Shown here: positions 7,778 to 16,196 of the stretch, in pieces
Layout of the letters: each line of letters starts with the position of its first letter
Numbering within the stretch: position 1 is the first letter of the stretch
From: Gracilibacillus salinarum
GTDB taxonomy: Bacteria > Bacillota > Bacilli > Bacillales > Amphibacillaceae
Reading direction: 5' to 3'
Length of the DNA stretch: 64,000 nt
Assembly (NCBI RefSeq): GCF_022919575.1
Contig: NZ_CP095071.1
Span: 372,001 to 436,000, forward strand
Position numbers and translations under genes: made by a program
Notes under the pieces: model-generated
The model's database searches: none
Seen by the model: the letters and a program-made list of their open reading frames with translations, nothing else
Told to the model about the DNA's origin: nothing

Positions 7778-7906
7778 ACCCCCCACCTAATTATTTTTGC
7801 GATTTTAACAGCCGGGGGCACCGGTGAAGGGGGAGTCTGCTGTCCAAAAAAATTCAAAATTCCACACTTATATTAGGGGGGGATAAAAAAAGAAGGGGGG
7901 GTTTTT
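7778..7906 (+). other. probable cos region
   Basis: Between the HNH-linked gene and TerS lies a segment unlike its AT-rich surroundings. It has CCCCCCACC at 7779, then GCCGGGGGCACCGGTG with a GGGGG run after it (around 7811-7832), then two more G-runs near 7875 and 7896. G/C-rich blocks at this exact place are usual for cohesive-end phages with HNH plus P27-type TerS. The cut site itself cannot be fixed from sequence alone. Confidence 0.45.
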
Positions 7907-8245
7907 GTGAGCGGAGTTGTAAAAATTACCGATTTGGAAAAACAATTAATGCTAAGAATCGATACAAATGATTTAGTAGAAGTTGATAAAGTAAAGCGAT
8001 ATATCGCTATTGTGAAGCAGATTCGCAGGCTCCAAACGGAAATAAATAAGAATGGTGTTTTAACCACGACCGTTAACGGAAGCCAGGAATTTATGAAAAC
8101 AAATCCTGCAATAAATGAATTGAATAAGCTCACAAAAACGTTAATTTCGCTTGAAAAATCTATTAAATTTGAATTGATTAACCCCCCAGAGCTTAATGAT
8201 GAGAAAAAGGATAATGACGAACCTAAAGTCAGTGATTTGTATTGA
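7907..8245 (+). CDS. terminase small subunit, P27 family
   Basis: The 112-residue protein begins at GTG behind a G-rich site. It carries the P27-type pattern: N-terminal helices, then GVLTTTVNGSQEFMKTNPAINELNKLTKTL. TerS recognises the cos/pac DNA and loads TerL. The last bases overlap the TerL start, implying translational coupling. Confidence 0.85.
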   Translation: MSGVVKITDLEKQLMLRIDTNDLVEVDKVKRYIAIVKQIRRLQTEINKNGVLTTTVNGSQEFMKTNPAINELNKLTKTLISLEKSIKFELINPPELNDEKKDNDEPKVSDLY

Positions 8246-9885
8246 TCTACCAAAAATATGTACAGGAATATATTCAAGCCTGGCGATCGGGTAAGATTAT
8301 TTTTAATCAGGAAAGAATAGATTTGGTAAAGCAACTGGAAACAGAGGTGCTTGTTCGCGATGATATATATTTCGATGAAGATCAAATCGAGCAATGTATC
8401 AATTATATTGAAAAATGGTATTTCAAACTTGAATTATTCCAAAAGTTTATTATTGCATTCATCTTTTTAAAATATATAAAGCGAGACAAACTTTACTTTA
8501 AAGATATTGTAATTGTGATTGCTCGCGGTAATGGTAAAAATGGTTTAATCTCTGGACTTTCGGATTACTTTATCAGTCCTGGTCATGGGATTGAGGGTTA
8601 CAACGTTGATGTGGTTGCAAATAGTGAAGACCAAGCTGAAACATCAGTAAAAGAAGTTTTCAACATGAAAGAGAAAAATAAAAATCTTATGAGAGATTTT
8701 TTTCGGTGGACAAGAACAAAAATCACCGGAAAGAAAACTTTATCTGAATTTGCATTCAAAACATCAAATGCGGACACGAAAGATGGCGGCCGACCTGGTT
8801 GCTTAATCTTTGATGAGTGGCATATTTACGAAGAGATGAAACTTATTAATACATTAAGCTCAGGTTTAGGAAAAGTAAAACATAGAAGGCGAATATTTAT
8901 ATCCACCAACGGTCATGTCCGTGGTGGTTTTTTTGATAAGTTTATAGAGCAATGTCTTGAAGTATTGAAAGGTGGAAGTAAACGAAAAAACCGATTTGTC
9001 TTTATTTGCAAGATGGATAATAAAGATGAAGTGGAAAATCCGGACTTATGGGAGAAAGCTAACCCAATGTTTAGTAAGCCATTGAGTCCTTATGCTGAAG
9101 AACTATTTGATACAGTTATGGACGAATATTTAGATTTAGAAGATGATTCATCCGGGCGACCAGAATTTATGGCCAAAAGAATGAACCTACCACAGGAGGA
9201 TAATACAACACGTATTGCATCTTGGGATGACATTATGGCAACGAACAGGCCCATACCTTATGAAAAACTGCAACATCAAACATGTGTAGGAGCAATTGAC
9301 TTTTCATTCATAAAAGATTTTACCGCCTGTGGTGTGTTATTCAAAGATGGTGAAAATTATATTTGGGATAGTCACCAGTTTGCTAGAAGAGATTTTGTAA
9401 AGGAAGCAAATCTTAAACCGCCAATTGAAGAGTGGGAAGAAGAAGGCTTATTAACCCTACTAGATGAACCAGCAATAAATATACAGTATATGGTTAATTA
9501 TTTTTGTGAAATGCGTGAAAAATATGGGTTAAACACAATAGTTGGTGACACCTTCCGTTTAGACATTGTTAAGACAGCATTAGAAGCGGAAGGTTTTCAT
9601 GTCTTGTATATTCGTAATCCACATGCTATTTATGCAAGACTTGCACCAAGAGTTGAGCTTCTCTTTGCTCAACATAGAGTTATATTTGGAGACAACCCTT
9701 TAATGAGATGGAACACCAACAATATTGCTGTGAAAGTAAAAGGAGACGGTAATAAAGATTTTCTAAAGAAAGATGAAGTCAGAAGAAAAACTGATGGTTT
9801 TACTGCATTTGTTTATGCTATGTGGCAGGCGGATAATTACTTGGAAGAAGAAGAGGAATTCTATCTAGATGAAATTAGCTTTTAA
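8242..9885 (+). CDS. terminase large subunit (packaging ATPase/nuclease)
   Basis: The 547-residue protein has the Terminase_1/YmfN-type layout. Walker A-like ARGNGKNG stands near residue 95 (Asn in place of the usual Ser/Thr, as in many relatives). Walker B is CLIFDEWH near 190, followed by coupling motif ISTNG. The RNase H-like nuclease domain begins GAIDFSFIKDFTACG near 350. It translocates DNA into the prohead and cuts concatemers. It starts at TTG overlapping the TerS stop. Confidence 0.92.
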   Translation: MIYQKYVQEYIQAWRSGKIIFNQERIDLVKQLETEVLVRDDIYFDEDQIEQCINYIEKWYFKLELFQKFIIAFIFLKYIKRDKLYFKDIVIVIARGNGKNGLISGLSDYFISPGHGIEGYNVDVVANSEDQAETSVKEVFNMKEKNKNLMRDFFRWTRTKITGKKTLSEFAFKTSNADTKDGGRPGCLIFDEWHIYEEMKLINTLSSGLGKVKHRRRIFISTNGHVRGGFFDKFIEQCLEVLKGGSKRKNRFVFICKMDNKDEVENPDLWEKANPMFSKPLSPYAEELFDTVMDEYLDLEDDSSGRPEFMAKRMNLPQEDNTTRIASWDDIMATNRPIPYEKLQHQTCVGAIDFSFIKDFTACGVLFKDGENYIWDSHQFARRDFVKEANLKPPIEEWEEEGLLTLLDEPAINIQYMVNYFCEMREKYGLNTIVGDTFRLDIVKTALEAEGFHVLYIRNPHAIYARLAPRVELLFAQHRVIFGDNPLMRWNTNNIAVKVKGDGNKDFLKKDEVRRKTDGFTAFVYAMWQADNYLEEEEEFYLDEISF

Positions 9886-9897
9886 GGAGGTGAGGCA

Positions 9898-11025
9898 TTG
9901 GGGTTATTAGACTTATTCAAGGGACATAGCGAATTAGAGCAAATGCATGATCAGGGGTTAATAGAGGATATTTCAGAACGAATTCATATGAAAAAATTAG
10001 CTATACAGATTTGCGTAAACTTAATTGGTCGTACAATTAGTCAATCGGAGTTCCGCGTAAAAGACGGAGAAAAACTGATTAAAACCGAGTTGTACTATAG
10101 ATTGAACGTTAGACCAAACAAAAATATGTCAGCGTCTCAATTTTGGCAAACAGTCATTTATAAGTTAATTCACGATAATGAATGTTTAATTATTAAATCA
10201 GACAGTGATGACCTACTAATAGCTGATGATTTTTATCGAGACGAATATGGTTTGGTTGAAGATATTTTTAAATCAGTCACAATCAAGAATTTTACTTACA
10301 GTCGAACCTTTAGAATGAGCGATGTCATTTATCTCGAGTATGACAATGAAAATTTATCCAAACTACTAAGTTCTCTGTACAGTGATTACGGAGAATTATT
10401 CGGTAGGTTGATAGAATATCAAAAATTAAATTATCAAGTACGATCTACTGTTGATACCGAAGATGTCCATAGTAAGGATCCGAAAAAGCGTGCAAAAATG
10501 CAAAAATTCATAAACGATATGTATGCATCGATTCGTTCCAAAGTCTTTGCTATTGTTCCGCAGCAAAAAGGGTTCAAATATGAAGAACATGCAAAGACAA
10601 ATAATTCTGGAAACACTATCGATGATATTAATAAGATTACAAACGGTTATCTCGATCAAGTATCAAAAGCACTTGGCATTCCGCCATCGTTAGTACATGG
10701 CGAGATGGCTGATGTCGAAAAACATACACGTAATTTTATGACTTTTTGTATAGATTCCTTGCTTAAGAAAATTAAAGATGAGTTTGACGGTAAATTCTTT
10801 TCAAAACAGGAGTACCTATCTGGTCAGCGTATGGACATAAGGCGTGTAACATATCGCAATATGTTTGATGTAGCTACTGCAGTAGATAAATTACGTTCAT
10901 CTGGTGTCGCGAATGGCCATGAATTAAGAGATGAACTAGGAATGGAGGAGTCCGATGATCCGATCCACGATAAATACGTTATCACGAAAAACTATTCAGA
11001 GACCGTTGAAGGAGGTGAGAATTGA
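9898..11025 (+). CDS. portal protein, HK97 family
   Basis: The 375-residue protein starts at TTG behind AAGGAGGTG. It has the HK97 portal pattern: NLIGRTISQSEFRVK early, LYYRLNVRPNKNMSASQFW, and the late motif SKALGIPPSLVHGEMADVEKHTRNF. It forms the dodecameric ring through which DNA enters. It lies between terminase and the protease gene as expected. Confidence 0.9.
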   Translation: MGLLDLFKGHSELEQMHDQGLIEDISERIHMKKLAIQICVNLIGRTISQSEFRVKDGEKLIKTELYYRLNVRPNKNMSASQFWQTVIYKLIHDNECLIIKSDSDDLLIADDFYRDEYGLVEDIFKSVTIKNFTYSRTFRMSDVIYLEYDNENLSKLLSSLYSDYGELFGRLIEYQKLNYQVRSTVDTEDVHSKDPKKRAKMQKFINDMYASIRSKVFAIVPQQKGFKYEEHAKTNNSGNTIDDINKITNGYLDQVSKALGIPPSLVHGEMADVEKHTRNFMTFCIDSLLKKIKDEFDGKFFSKQEYLSGQRMDIRRVTYRNMFDVATAVDKLRSSGVANGHELRDELGMEESDDPIHDKYVITKNYSETVEGGEN

Positions 11026-11806
11026 TGCCGTATAAATTAAAAATCAAAGGTACTATTGTATCTGATGACATATCTTGGATCTATGAACTGTTTGATATTG
11101 ATCATACTTCACCAAGCATGGTAGAAAAAGCCCTTGATAATGCTAATGGTGATGATTTAGAAATCTTAATTAATAGCCCGGGGGATCTGTATTCGATGGT
11201 TCTGAAATTTACTCTACCATTAAAGATTATTCAGGAGATTCAACGGTTAAAATTGTAGGTATTGCGGCGAGTGCAGCCTCCGTAATTGCGATGGCTGGAA
11301 AAAAAGTTCTGATGTCACCGACAGCACAAATGATGATACACAATGCCATGAATAGAGCTGCAGGTGATTATCGGGATATGGACCGTAATTCAGGTTTTCT
11401 GAAGAATGTAAATCAATCTATTATAAACGCTTATAAGATTAAAACTGGAAAAAGTGATGAAGAATTACAATCTATGATGGATGATGAAACTTGGATGACA
11501 GCTCAACAAGCAATAGAGCACAATATGATTGATGAAATTATGTTTGATGAAAGTTATCAAGCGGTAGCAGCTGTTGATTCTGTAGTACTCCCCAAACAGG
11601 TTATTGATAAAGTTAGAAATCAAGGTGGTTTTAAAAAGCCGACCAACACAACAGATTTGAATGAAGAAACTATCAAGCAGATGTTCGAAGAATTCAAATC
11701 TGAAATCAAAAATGAAATGCAACAAAATAACGAACTACAAAATCAAGAGCCTACTCCTGCTGAATCTAAGCAGAACATGAGTAAGCTTTTTTTAAATTTA
11801 AAATAA
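11025..11806 (+). CDS. ClpP-like prohead protease with interrupted reading frame
   Basis: The gene is readable as one 260-residue ClpP-like (S14-type) prohead protease only if the ribosome or sequence shifts by -1 at 11177-11183. Upstream the frame gives DDLEILINSPG, then runs into a stop at 11258. In the -1 frame the conserved text continues GSVFDGSEIYSTIKD, then GIAASAASVIAMAG with the catalytic Ser, then MSPTAQMMIHN with the His region. The shift point is CCCGGGGGA, with five G where six would restore the frame. It starts at ATG 11025 overlapping the portal stop. It could be a real deletion, a homopolymer sequencing error, or -1 slippage on C CCG GGG. Confidence 0.8.
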
Positions 11807-11819
11807 AAGGAGAATGAAC

Positions 11820-13001
11820 ATGCCAATCAAATTTAACAATTTCGAAGAAAAGAAACAAGCTTTTGCAACAGCGACGCAAAACGGAACAGAAGAGGAACAA
11901 TCACAAGCGCTATCCAATATGCTTGAAGCACTTGCGAATGATGTTCGTGGCGATATTTTAAGTGAAGTAAATGCGAATATGGGCGATAACCTTGCGTTAC
12001 AGTCACGTGGACAAAACGTGCTAACTAGTGAAGAAACAAAATTCTTTAATGCTGTAATAGAAGATGGTGGGTTTAAAGAAAAAGATACGTTACCAGAAAC
12101 AACTCAGGAGCGCATTTTTGAAGAAATCGTTAAGGATCACCCACTTTTAGGGGAAATTGGTATTCAAAACTTAGGCGCAGTAACTGAATTTATTTATTCC
12201 AATGATCCAACCGGTCAAGCTGTTTGGGGAGATCTATTCGGAGAAATTCAAGGTCAATTAAACGCTACGTTCCGCAAAGAAAAAATCACGCAATTGAAAC
12301 TTACTGCTTTTGTACCTATTGCAAAAGATATGTTAAAGCTAGGGCCTGCATGGATTGAGCGTTATGTGCGTACTATCATTCGGGAAGCAATGCGAGCAGG
12401 TTTAGAACGCGGATATGTGGCTGGCCGTGGTTCTGCACAAAGCGAACCAATCGGTTTATTGAAACACGTAGATAAAGAAACGGGTGCAGTAACAGATAAA
12501 ACAGCTGCAGGAACTTTAACTTTCGATCCTGGTCGCAAAACCATCAATGAATTAAGAGGTGTGGTGAAAAAATTAGCTGAGAAGTTAAAGCCAGATGGTA
12601 CCGTAGCGGATCACCCACGTAAAGTGGAAAGTAAAATCGTTATGGTGACAAATCCTTTTGACACTTTCGATATCAAAGCAAATGCAACAACACAAAATGC
12701 TAATGGTGCTTATGTGACAAACTTGCCATTCAATCCAATTCAAACAGAATCCGTATTTGTGCCACAAGGAAAAGTGCTTTTCTTTGTAAAAGGCGAATAT
12801 ATCGCTGCAGTTGGTGGTGGTGTAGAAGTCAATCGATACAAAGAAACCTTAGCACTTGAAGATGCAGATGTATTCATCGCAAAACAATACGCTACTGGTA
12901 AGCCGAAAGATAACAACGCTTCGCAAGTGTATGACTTGAATATTGATGGAGTAACCACCACGACAACTAGCTCTACAACTACTACGACAACTAGCGCGTA
13001 A
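11820..13001 (+). CDS. major capsid protein, HK97 fold, with Thr/Ser-rich C-terminal tail
   Basis: The 393-residue protein starts at ATG 11820, seven bases after AGGAG; the ATG at 11814 is too close. An N-terminal delta-like helical region is followed by the HK97 core: FRKEKITQLKLTAFVPIAKDML, WIERYVRTIIREAMRAGLERGYVAGRGSAQSEPIGLL, and VMVTNPFDTFDIK. The last residues are unusual: VTTTTTSSTTTTTTSA after a normal-looking end (VYDLNIDG). The Thr codons are mixed (ACC, ACG, ACA, ACT), so the tail is kept at protein level. Similar tails occur on two later virion proteins. Confidence 0.92.
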   Translation: MPIKFNNFEEKKQAFATATQNGTEEEQSQALSNMLEALANDVRGDILSEVNANMGDNLALQSRGQNVLTSEETKFFNAVIEDGGFKEKDTLPETTQERIFEEIVKDHPLLGEIGIQNLGAVTEFIYSNDPTGQAVWGDLFGEIQGQLNATFRKEKITQLKLTAFVPIAKDMLKLGPAWIERYVRTIIREAMRAGLERGYVAGRGSAQSEPIGLLKHVDKETGAVTDKTAAGTLTFDPGRKTINELRGVVKKLAEKLKPDGTVADHPRKVESKIVMVTNPFDTFDIKANATTQNANGAYVTNLPFNPIQTESVFVPQGKVLFFVKGEYIAAVGGGVEVNRYKETLALEDADVFIAKQYATGKPKDNNASQVYDLNIDGVTTTTTSSTTTTTTSA

Positions 13002-13013
13002 GAGGTGATTTAA

Positions 13014-13325
13014 TTGGAAATCACACCGAAAATTGTAAATGAATTCAAGAGCAGAGTGCACATCTCACATAATGGAGAGGATGACAATCTGAAGCGGTTG
13101 TTATCCTTTTCTTATGCCTATGTGGAAAGTAAATGTGGTACTTTTGATCTTGAAGGTGAAACCTCCATTGATATTAGAGCGACGGAATTAGTTCTGGAAC
13201 GAACAAGATATGCCTACAATGATGCTGTTGAATATTTCGAAGATAATTTTCTGAGTGAAATCACTAGCTTAGGTATAGATATGCTACCAGATACAACAAC
13301 AACTACTACATCTGGAGGTGGTTAG
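13014..13325 (+). CDS. head-tail connector (gp6-like) with Thr-rich tail
   Basis: The 103-residue protein starts at TTG behind AGAGGTGATT. It has the helical HK97 gp6/adaptor pattern: IVNEFKSRVHISHNGEDDNL, LLSFSYAYVESKCG, LVLERTRYAYNDAVEYFEDNF. It would form a ring under the portal. It ends PDTTTTTTSGGG, and the GGAGGTGG that encodes the glycines also serves as the ribosome site of the next gene. The tail matches those on the capsid and tail-tube proteins. Confidence 0.78.
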   Translation: MEITPKIVNEFKSRVHISHNGEDDNLKRLLSFSYAYVESKCGTFDLEGETSIDIRATELVLERTRYAYNDAVEYFEDNFLSEITSLGIDMLPDTTTTTTSGGG

Positions 13326-13326
13326 T

Positions 13327-13695
13327 ATGCGAAAATTTGAATATAAACCACCTCGCTTGCACAGTGGTCAATTGAGAACACCTACCACTTTCTATGAATA
13401 TGAACCCAATCAAGGTCCTGAACCTGGCGAACAAGAAAAGCGCACTTTGTATGAATGCATGGCCAAGATTGATGAAGTGTGGTTGAAAGACGTGGAATTA
13501 GCCAAATCAAACGGCACGTTATCAGACATTACGATCACCATACGTGATCCATTACAGGAGTATGTACCGACTGATAAGCATTATATTTCGATTGAGCATC
13601 CACAGTACAAAAATAATCGATACAACGTTAAACATGTTCAGCCGGATCCACAAAACAATCGTTTTATTAATGTGATAGCGGAGTTGGTCACATGA
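13327..13695 (+). CDS. head closure protein (SPP1 gp16-like)
   Basis: The 122-residue beta-rich protein starts at ATG 13327, six bases after GGAGGTG. The pattern RTPTTFYEYEPNQGPEPG, CMAKIDEVWLKDVELAKSNG, ITITIRDP and YISIEHPQYKNNRYNVKHV is that of phage head-closure proteins. These form the ring that seals the DNA-filled head. Position after the connector supports it. Confidence 0.78.
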   Translation: MRKFEYKPPRLHSGQLRTPTTFYEYEPNQGPEPGEQEKRTLYECMAKIDEVWLKDVELAKSNGTLSDITITIRDPLQEYVPTDKHYISIEHPQYKNNRYNVKHVQPDPQNNRFINVIAELVT

Positions 13696-14084
13696 GTGTG
13701 AAAATCAAAGGCCTAAATAATCTACTGTCGGACTTGGAAAACAAGTTAGGTAAACAAGCCATGCAACACATTAGTGATAAGGCCTTAGTCGAAGCAACAG
13801 ACGAATTTGTCAAAGAACTAAAAAGAGAGTTTGAGACATTTAAGGACACAGGCGCAAGCATTGAGGAAATCACAGTAAAAGGACCTGTATGGGAAAATGG
13901 ATCAAGGATTATGAAAGTTCACTGGCGTGGACCACATGATCGATATCGCATCATTCACTTAAATGAGTGGGGTACCATTAATAATCCGAATCCAGATGGT
14001 AAAGGTGCAATTGCAAGAGCGTTGAAAAATAGTGAGAAAGCTTATCGAAATGCGGTCAAGAAAGCGTTGAAAGGTGGTGTGTAA
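13692..14084 (+). CDS. HK97 gp10-like head-tail joining/tail completion protein
   Basis: The 130-residue protein overlaps the previous stop by four bases. It has the gp10 pattern: KIKGLNNLLSDLENKLGKQ, then helix KALVEATDEFVKELKREFETFKDTG, then VHWRGPHDRYRIIHLNEWGT, then basic helix AIARALKNSEKAYRNAVKKAL. It joins heads and tails or sets the tail interface. The order in the cluster is standard. Confidence 0.8.
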   Translation: MSVKIKGLNNLLSDLENKLGKQAMQHISDKALVEATDEFVKELKREFETFKDTGASIEEITVKGPVWENGSRIMKVHWRGPHDRYRIIHLNEWGTINNPNPDGKGAIARALKNSEKAYRNAVKKALKGGV

Positions 14085-14467
14085 TGGACATCTTAGACAT
14101 GGTTTATAAAGCATTAATTGCTGATGCCTATATTTATGACCAAGCTTTTGGACGTATTAAGTTTTATGAATATCCTGAAACAGGGGATGTCGATAATCCA
14201 TATATCGTGATTGATCCTATTGATACACCGACACCTAGTCAATATGCAGATGATCAATGGACAAAGCTAGATTTTTTACTACAGATTGACGTTTGGAGTC
14301 GAGATAGGAAATTAACTGAAGAGATCTCTGATAAGATTCGAGATGTCATATGGAAGACATTCCGATTCGCTCAGCGAGCAGGGCCAAAAGAATATGATCA
14401 AGGTGTTTTTCGTGATGCTAGGAGGTATCGCGGTTCTTTGTATAGAGAAGATTTAAATAATTTATAG
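14084..14467 (+). CDS. tail terminator/completion protein (SPP1 gp17-like)
   Basis: The 127-residue protein starts ATG 14084 overlapping the previous stop. Its pattern is an N-terminal helix (LDMVYKALIADAYIYDQAF), IKFYEYPETGDVDNPYIVIDP, LDFLLQIDVWSRDRKLTEEISDKIRDVIW. This matches minor tail completion proteins that cap the tail tube. It lies directly before the tail-tube gene. Confidence 0.72.
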   Translation: MDILDMVYKALIADAYIYDQAFGRIKFYEYPETGDVDNPYIVIDPIDTPTPSQYADDQWTKLDFLLQIDVWSRDRKLTEEISDKIRDVIWKTFRFAQRAGPKEYDQGVFRDARRYRGSLYREDLNNL

Positions 14468-14480
14468 GAGTGATGAAAAA

Positions 14481-15113
14481 ATGGCAGGAGAAGAAAAGAA
14501 CTATAGATCATCCACAGGCGTGGATGAATTTCACTATGGCATTGTAGGAGATGAATTAATTGCAGCTTCTATTGAACGAGTGAAGTTTTTGCAAAATATC
14601 ACAGTGGAAATGCCGCAAGAAATTGTGCCAGCTTACGGCGATAACACTACTGCAGAATTAGCTGTTTCTAGTGGTGATGTTAGTGTTACATCTGGCTTTC
14701 ATAAAATCCCTATTGAAGACAAACAGAATCTGTTAGGATGGGAATCTGTTGAGGGATTAACGGCAGCAGGTAGTAATGACAATCCACCATATGTCGCATG
14801 CGTATTTGCGAAAACTTATGAAGATGGTTCGACAGAATACGTAGGTTTACCGAAAGGTATTTTCACAAGACCATCAATTAACGGTAATACCAAAGGTGGA
14901 AGCACGGAGTTTTCGAGTGAAGAAATCACAGCGCAATTTATGGATCGACAAGTAACAGGTTTCTCAGAAGAAAAATCGGTTATATTTGCACGAGATGCTA
15001 AAGGAGACACCACTAATCGTGATGCTTTATTTCAAAAGGTGTTTGGCCAAGCATATCCAACAACGACAACTACTACTTCTAGCACTACGACGTCAACCAC
15101 AGTCGGAGCATAA
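14481..15113 (+). CDS. major tail (tube) protein with Thr/Ser-rich C-terminal tail
   Basis: The 210-residue protein has the phi13-type major tail protein pattern: TGVDEFHYGIVGDEL, IPAYGD-like VPAYGDNTTAELAVSSGDVSV, then KTYEDGSTEYVGLPKGIFTRPS, then FSSEEITAQFMDRQVTG. It polymerises into the siphovirus tail tube. After FGQAYP it ends with about 17 residues of TTTTTTSSTTTSTTVGA, again with mixed Thr codons. A glycosyltransferase gene starts seven bases after its stop. Confidence 0.9.
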   Translation: MAGEEKNYRSSTGVDEFHYGIVGDELIAASIERVKFLQNITVEMPQEIVPAYGDNTTAELAVSSGDVSVTSGFHKIPIEDKQNLLGWESVEGLTAAGSNDNPPYVACVFAKTYEDGSTEYVGLPKGIFTRPSINGNTKGGSTEFSSEEITAQFMDRQVTGFSEEKSVIFARDAKGDTTNRDALFQKVFGQAYPTTTTTTSSTTTSTTVGA

Positions 15114-15119
15114 TAGAGG

Positions 15120-16160
15120 ATGAAGTATATACTTTGTCAGCCTGCTATATTACGTTTCAAATGGGAACTAGAAGTGTGCATTACTAGGTTGCAAAAATTA
15201 GGGATACAAGACATTATCCTCTTGTTTACGCAAGGGGATGATGATATTCCTAAATATTTCAAGTTTTTGGGTTGTGAAGTGCATGTTTATCAAGATAATC
15301 GAGCAGATAAGTCCTATATTCCGTCCATCAAACCCTATTTATGGATGATGTATCTAGAAGAAGATTCATCTAGAGAAAATGGATCTTATTTTTATTTAGA
15401 CAGCGATGTGTTGTTGAGGGAAATTCCAAAAGTGAGACCGACCAAAAAAATGTGGTATGCATCGGATTGTAGAGGCTACATTGGTAATCAATATATCGAT
15501 AGCAAGGGAGAACGTTTGCTAGAAGATATGTGTAGGGCGATTGGAATAGATCATCCATTCATTAGAAAAAAAGATCCAGTTGGTGGTGCACAATGGGCGA
15601 TTAAAAATCCTTCTTATGCATATTGGAAAAAGGTATATCAAGATTCGATTACACTTTATAAACTGCTAGACCAAACCAACACGGATATTCAAAAATGGAC
15701 AGCGGAGATGTGGGCGCAACTATGGAATGTGTATCATTTTGGCATAGATGTTAAAGTGCCTGAAGAAATGAATTTTTCTTGGCCAACAGATCCAGTACAG
15801 AAATATTATGAGACAAAAATTTTCCATAATGCCGGTGTAGTGGATGATCATCAATCTTTATTTTTTAAAGGGAAATATGTAGACCATACTCCGTTTGAGG
15901 ATGACCTATCACATGTTAACCAGGAGAAAGCATCGATAAAATACGTTGAAGCAATTAAGGAGGTGCGACCATTGGCTAAAGCAAAATATATCGTACTAGA
16001 GAGTTTTAAAGACTTAGAAGAGGACAAGGACTATGAAAAGGATAAGCCTTTTCCGAGACCAGCTAATAAAAAAATAATTCAAGAACGATTAGACGAATTG
16101 GCATCATCTAATAACAAAGCAGGTAGACCATTAATTAAAAAGATCGAAGAGCAGGGTTAA
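15120..16160 (+). CDS. GT-A-type glycosyltransferase inside the tail operon
   Basis: The 346-residue protein starts at ATG with AGAGG upstream. The N-terminal domain is Rossmann-like (KYILCQPAILRFKWELEVCI, IQDIILLFTQGDDD). A DXD metal/nucleotide-sugar motif stands in YFYLDSDVLL (DSD at residues 94-96). A later aromatic-rich acceptor region includes WTAEMWAQLWNVYHFG, and KIFHNAGVVDD stands near residue 240. It is not a normal morphogenesis gene. Its place right after the tail tube, and the Thr-rich tails on three virion proteins, suggest it attaches sugar to those tails. Function and sugar are inferred. Confidence 0.75.
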   Translation: MKYILCQPAILRFKWELEVCITRLQKLGIQDIILLFTQGDDDIPKYFKFLGCEVHVYQDNRADKSYIPSIKPYLWMMYLEEDSSRENGSYFYLDSDVLLREIPKVRPTKKMWYASDCRGYIGNQYIDSKGERLLEDMCRAIGIDHPFIRKKDPVGGAQWAIKNPSYAYWKKVYQDSITLYKLLDQTNTDIQKWTAEMWAQLWNVYHFGIDVKVPEEMNFSWPTDPVQKYYETKIFHNAGVVDDHQSLFFKGKYVDHTPFEDDLSHVNQEKASIKYVEAIKEVRPLAKAKYIVLESFKDLEEDKDYEKDKPFPRPANKKIIQERLDELASSNNKAGRPLIKKIEEQG

Positions 16161-16178
16161 AACCTTGCTCTTTCTATT
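16147..16178 (+). terminator. hairpin between glycosyltransferase and chaperone genes
   Basis: AAGAGCAGGGTT pairs with AACCTTGCTCTT across a very short loop and is followed by TCTATTTT. The left arm includes the end of the glycosyltransferase gene. It may be an attenuator that lowers or separates downstream expression, or a transcript stabiliser. Confidence 0.55.
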
Positions 16179-16196
16179 TTAGGAGGAATAATCATC

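Noticed and set aside
12950..13000. Microsatellite slippage as the origin of the Thr tails
   Set aside because: Thr codons vary (ACC, ACG, ACA, ACT) with Ser codons mixed in, in all three genes, so a simple repeat expansion does not explain them.
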